This document shows, piece after piece, positions 60,508 to 64,000 of a stretch of DNA of 64,000 nucleotides. This DNA is from Acidovorax sp. FJL06 (GTDB taxonomy: Bacteria; Pseudomonadota; Gammaproteobacteria; Burkholderiales; Burkholderiaceae_C). The translations under genes were made by a program, and so were the position numbers. Within the stretch, counting starts at the first letter, position 1, and each line of letters opens with the position of its first letter. Under the pieces are notes generated by a model. It searched no databases and was not told where the DNA came from. It saw only the letters and a list, made by a program, of their open reading frames with translations. Location: contig NZ_QAJR01000018.1 of the NCBI RefSeq assembly GCF_003852545.1, positions 83,724-147,723 on the forward strand, given 5' to 3'.

Positions 60508-61944
60508 TCAGCCCGAGAATGGCTGGCCCAGTTGCTCGAACGGCAGCGCCTGCTTGACCAGGATGACGGTGCAGGGCGCGTCGCGCGCCACGCGCACGGG
60601 CACCGTGTCTATGAAGCGCTGCATCTGCAGCCCGTGCGTGGCGGCGCCCAGGATCATCATGCTCACATGGTTGCTGGCCGCGTAGCGCACCAGCGCCTGG
60701 GCCACATCGCCCGCTTCGAGCACGTGGTAGCTCACGGTGTGCCCGCTCAGGTCCAGCGCCTGGGCCCATTGGCGCAGGCGGGCCATGTGCTGGCGGTGCA
60801 GCGTGGTCTCGCTGCGGTTGCTGTCGCTGGTGCTGCTGGCGCCGGGCGAGATCACTGTCACGCAGGCCAGCCGCGCGCCGGGGCGGATGCCCAGCGAGCG
60901 CCCCACGGCCTGGCGCAGCGAGTACAGCGTGGCATCGCTCACATCGGCATGGGGCACGGCGACCATGAGGATGGGCGTGTCCTCGATCTGCGCCGACGGC
61001 AGCGGGCTGGGCTGGTAGTGCATGCCCGCTGCCCGCAGCCAGCGTTTGAAATGCGTGGAGAGCGGCGTGCGCTCGGTGCGTTCGCCGCGGTCGGTGATGT
61101 GCACCTGCTCGGGGTGGGCCAGGTCGAACGCCAGGTGCGCGGCCGAGGGGTAGCGGTGGGAGGCCTCGGGCTCCAGGCAGCGCAGGATCACCTCCTGCAG
61201 CCAGGGCGGGAGGTCGGCGCGGTGCTTGCGTGGCGGCGCGGGTGTCATCCACAGGCGCTGGCGCAGGCCGCCGCTGGTGGTGGGCGCGCCAAAGGGCAGT
61301 TCGCCCGTGGCCAGCTCGTACAGCATTACGCCGAGGGCAAAGATGTCGCTGCGCGGGTCGCCGCGCACGCCCACCACCTGCTCGGGGGCAATCCAGGCGG
61401 GCGAGCCCACGGCCTGGCGCATCTCCTCGGCCAGCAGGTCGGGGTAGTGGGCGTGGCACGAGAGGCCGAAGTCCAGTAGCACGGCCGTGCCGTCTTCCTT
61501 GACGAGCACGTTGGCCGGTTTGAGGTCGAGGTGGCACACGTTCTGCTGGTGCAGGCTGTGCGCCGCGCGCGCGGTGGCCGCGCCCAGGCGGGCTATTGTT
61601 GCGGTGTCGCAGCGTTCGGGCTGGTCCAGCCAGTGCTGCAGCGTCTGGCCGGGGATGTATTCCATCACCAGGTAGGGCAGGCGCACCAGGTCGCCCGCGG
61701 CCACAAAACGTGGCACATGCGGGCCGCTGAGCACGGGCAGGATCTGCAGCTCCACCTCGAAGCTCACGATGTTCTCGGCGCCATCGCCCGCCGTCATGCG
61801 CGGGATCTTCATCGCCATGGCAAAGCCGGGGCTGCGGCCTTCCTGCGCGTACTCCACGGCGTAGATGTGCGCCATGCCGCCCGCGTGGATGCAGTCCACC
61901 ACGCGGAAGCCGTCGATCTCGGTGCCGGGGGCGAGCAGCTTCAT
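60508..61944 (-). CDS. Ser/Thr protein kinase fused to a universal stress protein domain
   Basis: A 478-residue protein. Residues ~13-280 are a Hanks-type kinase: glycine loop IHAGGMAHIY, Lys46 (AMAMKIPR), HLDLKPANVL (138-147) with catalytic Asp140 and Asn145, DFG 158-160, and APE 187-189. The usual HRD arginine is Leu139, so activation-loop phosphorylation may not control it. Residues ~324-466 are a universal stress protein domain (ILMVAVPHADVSD, then MMILGAATHG and PVRVARDAPCTVILVK). It lies one base after the metallophosphoesterase gene, so kinase and phosphatase are co-expressed. The USP domain may bind ATP or a stress signal. Confidence 0.85.
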   Translation of the reverse strand: MKLLAPGTEIDGFRVVDCIHAGGMAHIYAVEYAQEGRSPGFAMAMKIPRMTAGDGAENIVSFEVELQILPVLSGPHVPRFVAAGDLVRLPYLVMEYIPGQTLQHWLDQPERCDTATIARLGAATARAAHSLHQQNVCHLDLKPANVLVKEDGTAVLLDFGLSCHAHYPDLLAEEMRQAVGSPAWIAPEQVVGVRGDPRSDIFALGVMLYELATGELPFGAPTTSGGLRQRLWMTPAPPRKHRADLPPWLQEVILRCLEPEASHRYPSAAHLAFDLAHPEQVHITDRGERTERTPLSTHFKRWLRAAGMHYQPSPLPSAQIEDTPILMVAVPHADVSDATLYSLRQAVGRSLGIRPGARLACVTVISPGASSTSDSNRSETTLHRQHMARLRQWAQALDLSGHTVSYHVLEAGDVAQALVRYAASNHVSMMILGAATHGLQMQRFIDTVPVRVARDAPCTVILVKQALPFEQLGQPFSG

Positions 61945-61945
61945 C

Positions 61946-62704
61946 TCATTGGCCTTTTTCCAGCCGGTCCGCATAGAAGCTCGGCAGGCATGCCGCGCGG
62001 ATGGCGGCGGCGGCGGCCAGGTGGTCGTAGGGCACGCGGTAGAAGGTGATCTGCTTGGCGGTGTCGTCGAACAGGGCGTACATGGCACGCGCATCGCCGT
62101 CGCGCGGCTGGCCCACCGAGCCCACGATGGCGAGCCACTGGCGGTGTGGCGGCACGGGCACGGGCACGCCGGGCTCGGGCGCAAAACGCATGAGCTTGGC
62201 GGTGGGCGTGAGGAAGTACAGCACCTGTTCGTGCACATGGCCGCTGAACACGTAGCGGATGGCGGGGTCGATGCCCTGGGCGGCGGTCATGCTGCGCTCG
62301 GCGGCGTTAGAGTCTTCTACGTAGCGCCACTGGGCGGGCATGTCGGCGCTGGCATGCACCAGCAGCGCGCTGGGCCCCAAGCGCGCGGTGAGCGGCAGCG
62401 ACTGCAGAAAGGCGATGTGGCTGTTGCCCAGCTGGTCGTGCGTCCACTGTGCGCCCAGCTCGCTGCGGTTGCGCGGGTTGGCGGGGGGCGCGAGCGCCAT
62501 GGCGTCGTGGTTGCCCAGCACGCACAGAGCGCCCTGCTGCACCAGGTCACGGACCTGCTCGACCACCGCGACGGGCTCGCCACCGTAGCCCACCAGATCG
62601 CCCAGCAGCGCGAACTGCTCGGCGCCCTGGGCGTGGGCGTGCTGCAGGCAGGCGCTGAGGGCCTGGCGGTTGGCGTGGATGTCGGAGAGGAGGGCGATCT
62701 TCAT
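61946..62704 (-). CDS. Calcineurin-like metallophosphoesterase
   Basis: A 252-residue phosphoesterase with the dimetal motif set: ALLSDIHANRQAL (D-x-H), LLGDLVGYGGEP (GD), CVLGNHDAMAL (GNHD), LVHAS and FSGHVHEQVLY (GH-x-H). It resembles the MJ0936/YfcE and ApaH-like groups; substrate may be a phosphoprotein, diadenosine polyphosphate or another phosphoester. It precedes the kinase-USP gene by one base, and its ATG at 62704 fits the first strand. The AGCGCTTG hairpin 62785-62834 stands just upstream. Confidence 0.87.
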   Translation of the reverse strand: MKIALLSDIHANRQALSACLQHAHAQGAEQFALLGDLVGYGGEPVAVVEQVRDLVQQGALCVLGNHDAMALAPPANPRNRSELGAQWTHDQLGNSHIAFLQSLPLTARLGPSALLVHASADMPAQWRYVEDSNAAERSMTAAQGIDPAIRYVFSGHVHEQVLYFLTPTAKLMRFAPEPGVPVPVPPHRQWLAIVGSVGQPRDGDARAMYALFDDTAKQITFYRVPYDHLAAAAAIRAACLPSFYADRLEKGQ

Positions 62705-62784
62705 GGTGCGAGGGTATCGCTTCATCATCGCGCCGGGGGCTGAACGCCAGCTTGCAGGTGGGAATACCCACCGGGGCGTCCCAT

Positions 62785-62834
62785 AAAAATAGCTGCCAGC
62801 GCTTGTCCATCAAGCGCTGGCAGCTATTGTTTTT
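62785..62834. repeat. Perfect 18-bp hairpin, intact AGCGCTTG-family repeat
   Basis: AATAGCTGCCAGCGCTTG (62788-62805) pairs perfectly with CAAGCGCTGGCAGCTATT (62811-62828) over a five-base loop TCCAT. An A-run flanks the left and a T-run the right, so it can work as a terminator in both directions. It is the best copy of the repeat seen elsewhere in the window. It stands between DUF1304 and the metallophosphoesterase gene. Confidence 0.85.
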
Positions 62835-62839
62835 GTAAT

Positions 62840-63229
62840 TCAGAGGCTGCGCTGTGCGGCTGGCTTGTCCAGCGCCAGCGCCAGCACCAGGCCCAGCGCA
62901 ATGATCGCGGGCAGCGCCTGGCTGAAGAAGATTTTGGGCGCAGCGGTGGCGGCGCCAAACACCCCGGCCACGATCACGCAGGCCAGGAAGAAGATCTTGA
63001 ACAGCCGGTTGCCGGTGAACAGCCCCCAGAACAGCCCAGCCGCCAGAAAACCGTTGTACAGCCCCTGGTTGGCCGCCAGCGTGGTGGTGGCGTCGGCCAG
63101 CTCCTGGGTCAGGTTGAAGGTCTTCATGCCCAGGGGCTTGTTCCAGAAGAACATTTCGAGCACGAGGATGTACACATGCTCGATGGCCACCAGGGCCACC
63201 GCGATGCGGGGAAGCAACTGGCGGCCCAT
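62840..63229 (-). CDS. DUF1304 family membrane protein
   Basis: A 129-residue protein with four predicted transmembrane helices. MGRQLLPRIAVALVAIEHVYILVLEMFFW is the DUF1304 signature (the IEHxYI segment), and NQGLYNGFLAAGLFWGL is the second conserved block. Function unknown. It follows ohr by three bases, so it is probably transcribed with ohr in a peroxide-responsive unit. Confidence 0.83.
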   Translation of the reverse strand: MGRQLLPRIAVALVAIEHVYILVLEMFFWNKPLGMKTFNLTQELADATTTLAANQGLYNGFLAAGLFWGLFTGNRLFKIFFLACVIVAGVFGAATAAPKIFFSQALPAIIALGLVLALALDKPAAQRSL

Positions 63230-63232
63230 GGC

Positions 63233-63649
63233 TTACACCAGCGTGATGGTCACGTCGATGTTGCCGCGCGTGGCGTTGGAGTAGGGGCAGACCTGGTGGG
63301 CCGCGTCCACCAGCTTCTGGGCCGTGGCCTTGTCCAGGTCGGGCAGGCTGATGGCCAGGCGGGCTGCGATGCCGTAGGCGTTCGGGATGGGGCCCAGATC
63401 GACTTCGGCGTCGATGGACACGTCCTGTGGCACGGGGATGCCGATCTTGCCGCCCACCGCCTTCATGGCGCCGATGAAGCAGGCTGCGTAGCCGGAGGCA
63501 AACAGCTGCTCGGGGTTGGTGCCAGTGCCGGAGGTGCCGGGCGAGGACAGCTTGACTTCCAGGCGGCCGTCATCGGTCTTGGCGGCGCCATCGCGGCCAC
63601 CGGTCACGTGCGACTTGGCGGTGTACAGGACTTTTTCGAGTGTGGTCAT
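63233..63649 (-). CDS. ohr: Organic hydroperoxide resistance protein Ohr
   Basis: A 138-residue thiol peroxidase that reduces organic and fatty-acid hydroperoxides. The reactive Cys57 lies in [10 protein letters not shown] and the resolving Cys121 in [13 protein letters not shown]. Arg19, from TGGRDG, and the glutamate in [10 protein letters not shown] complete the active site. It lies 67 bases downstream of ohrR on the same strand. The ATG at 63649 gives the usual length. Confidence 0.95.
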   Translation of the reverse strand: MTTLEKVLYTAKSHVTGGRDGAAKTDDGRLEVKLSSPGTSGTGTNPEQLFASGYAACFIGAMKAVGGKIGIPVPQDVSIDAEVDLGPIPNAYGIAARLAISLPDLDKATAQKLVDAAHQVCPYSNATRGNIDVTITLV

Positions 63650-63716
63650 GGTGTCTTCCTTGCGGTTGTTGCCCACTGGCGGGCGGTGGAGGGAATCTGT
63701 GGGGTGGCTGGGCCGG

Positions 63717-64000
63717 TCAGCGTTGGCTGAGCCGGTCCCGCAGTTGTTTGAGTTCGGTGGTCAGGGCCGTCAGCTCGGCAATCGAGCACTGGCTGCTTTG
63801 CAGCACGCAGGGCGGGATGGCCTCGGCCTGGTCGCGCAGCGCACGGCCCTCGGCGGTGAGGGTGATGCGCACGCGGCGCTCGTCCTGCACATCGCGCAGC
63901 CGGGCAATGTGGCCCTGCGCCTCCAGGCGCTTGAGCAGCGGCGTGAGCGTGCCGGAGTCGAGAAACAGGCGCTCGCCCAGCTCGGACACGGTCACGCCGT
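63717..64000 (-). CDS. ohrR: MarR-family regulator OhrR (5' end outside window)
   Basis: The C-terminal ~94 residues of a MarR regulator. [52 protein letters not shown] is the recognition helix and wing of OhrR, which senses organic hydroperoxides by an N-terminal cysteine. That cysteine lies beyond the window edge. Being directly upstream of ohr supports OhrR. The frame has no stop or ATG near the edge, so the gene continues. Confidence 0.87.
   Translation of the reverse strand, partial: GVTVSELGERLFLDSGTLTPLLKRLEAQGHIARLRDVQDERRVRITLTAEGRALRDQAEAIPPCVLQSSQCSIAELTALTTELKQLRDRLSQR

Overview
This window looks like chromosome from a GC-rich betaproteobacterium of the Comamonadaceae (Acidovorax/Delftia-like). 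That placement is inferred from gene content: a PHA-granule protein family, Bug/TctC receptors, a 2-aminobenzoyl-CoA monooxygenase/reductase fusion, DUF1840, and AGCGCTT-type dispersed palindromes. No database search was possible. I saw no rRNA, tRNA, CRISPR array, insertion sequence, integrase or phage gene. Coding density is high, and many genes overlap by ATGA/TTGA, so most of the window is read as long operons.

Region 1 (1-3413): the end of an ornithine cyclodeaminase gene, a three-gene minus-strand operon (lipoprotein aminopeptidase, PHA-system protein, nitroreductase) and DNA-3-methyladenine glycosylase I (tag). Region 2 (3410-15647): a large carbon-phosphorus lyase locus. One minus-strand unit reads phnF, a DUF1045 2H-phosphoesterase, phnN and an arsC-like gene. 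Opposite it lies phnGHIJ, a GNAT gene and phnKLM, followed by phnCDE and a PhnZ-type HD oxygenase. Two near-identical palindromes, one in the phnF/phnG gap and one before phnC, are probable PhnF operators. No phnP is present, and the DUF1045 protein is the obvious candidate to replace it. Region 3 (15675-19455): a GlxA-type AraC regulator divergent from a membrane-anchored DJ-1/PfpI protein, then an Lrp regulator divergent from an EamA exporter.

Region 4 (19400-26394): a minus-strand operon for aerobic CoA-dependent degradation of 2-aminobenzoate (or a related ortho-substituted benzoate): monooxygenase/reductase fusion, MarR regulator, enoyl-CoA hydratase, acyl-CoA dehydrogenase, aryl-CoA ligase and a Rid-family protein. 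A perfect palindrome sits just before the first gene. Region 5 (26523-43929): small DUF1840 and DUF4345 genes, two orphan Bug receptors, and an acyl-CoA ligase/livGHMKF/PaaK-like operon. Then come gspA-gspB and an orphan Liv-type receptor divergent from a Crp/Fnr regulator. A shared 18-bp palindrome TTGTC-N8-GACAA links the promoter of the ligase/liv operon to the receptor/Crp promoter.

Region 6 (43947-57047): a chemoreceptor; a tightly coupled DUF4394 lipoprotein / amicyanin-like cupredoxin / GGDEF-EAL sensor operon; an RluF-like pseudouridine synthase; a lipase-like hydrolase; a DHH phosphoesterase; aqpZ; and htpG with a sigma-32-like promoter. Region 7 (57193-64000): an orphan OmpR-type response regulator, srkA, a DUF2855 protein, a kinase-USP fusion coupled to a metallophosphoesterase, DUF1304, ohr and the end of ohrR.

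The most unusual points are the DUF1045 and ArsC additions to the C-P lyase locus, the copper protein/c-di-GMP operon, the TTGTC-N8-GACAA regulon, short repeats that have become in-frame coding sequence in several enzymes, and a duplicated livH tail that differs only synonymously.
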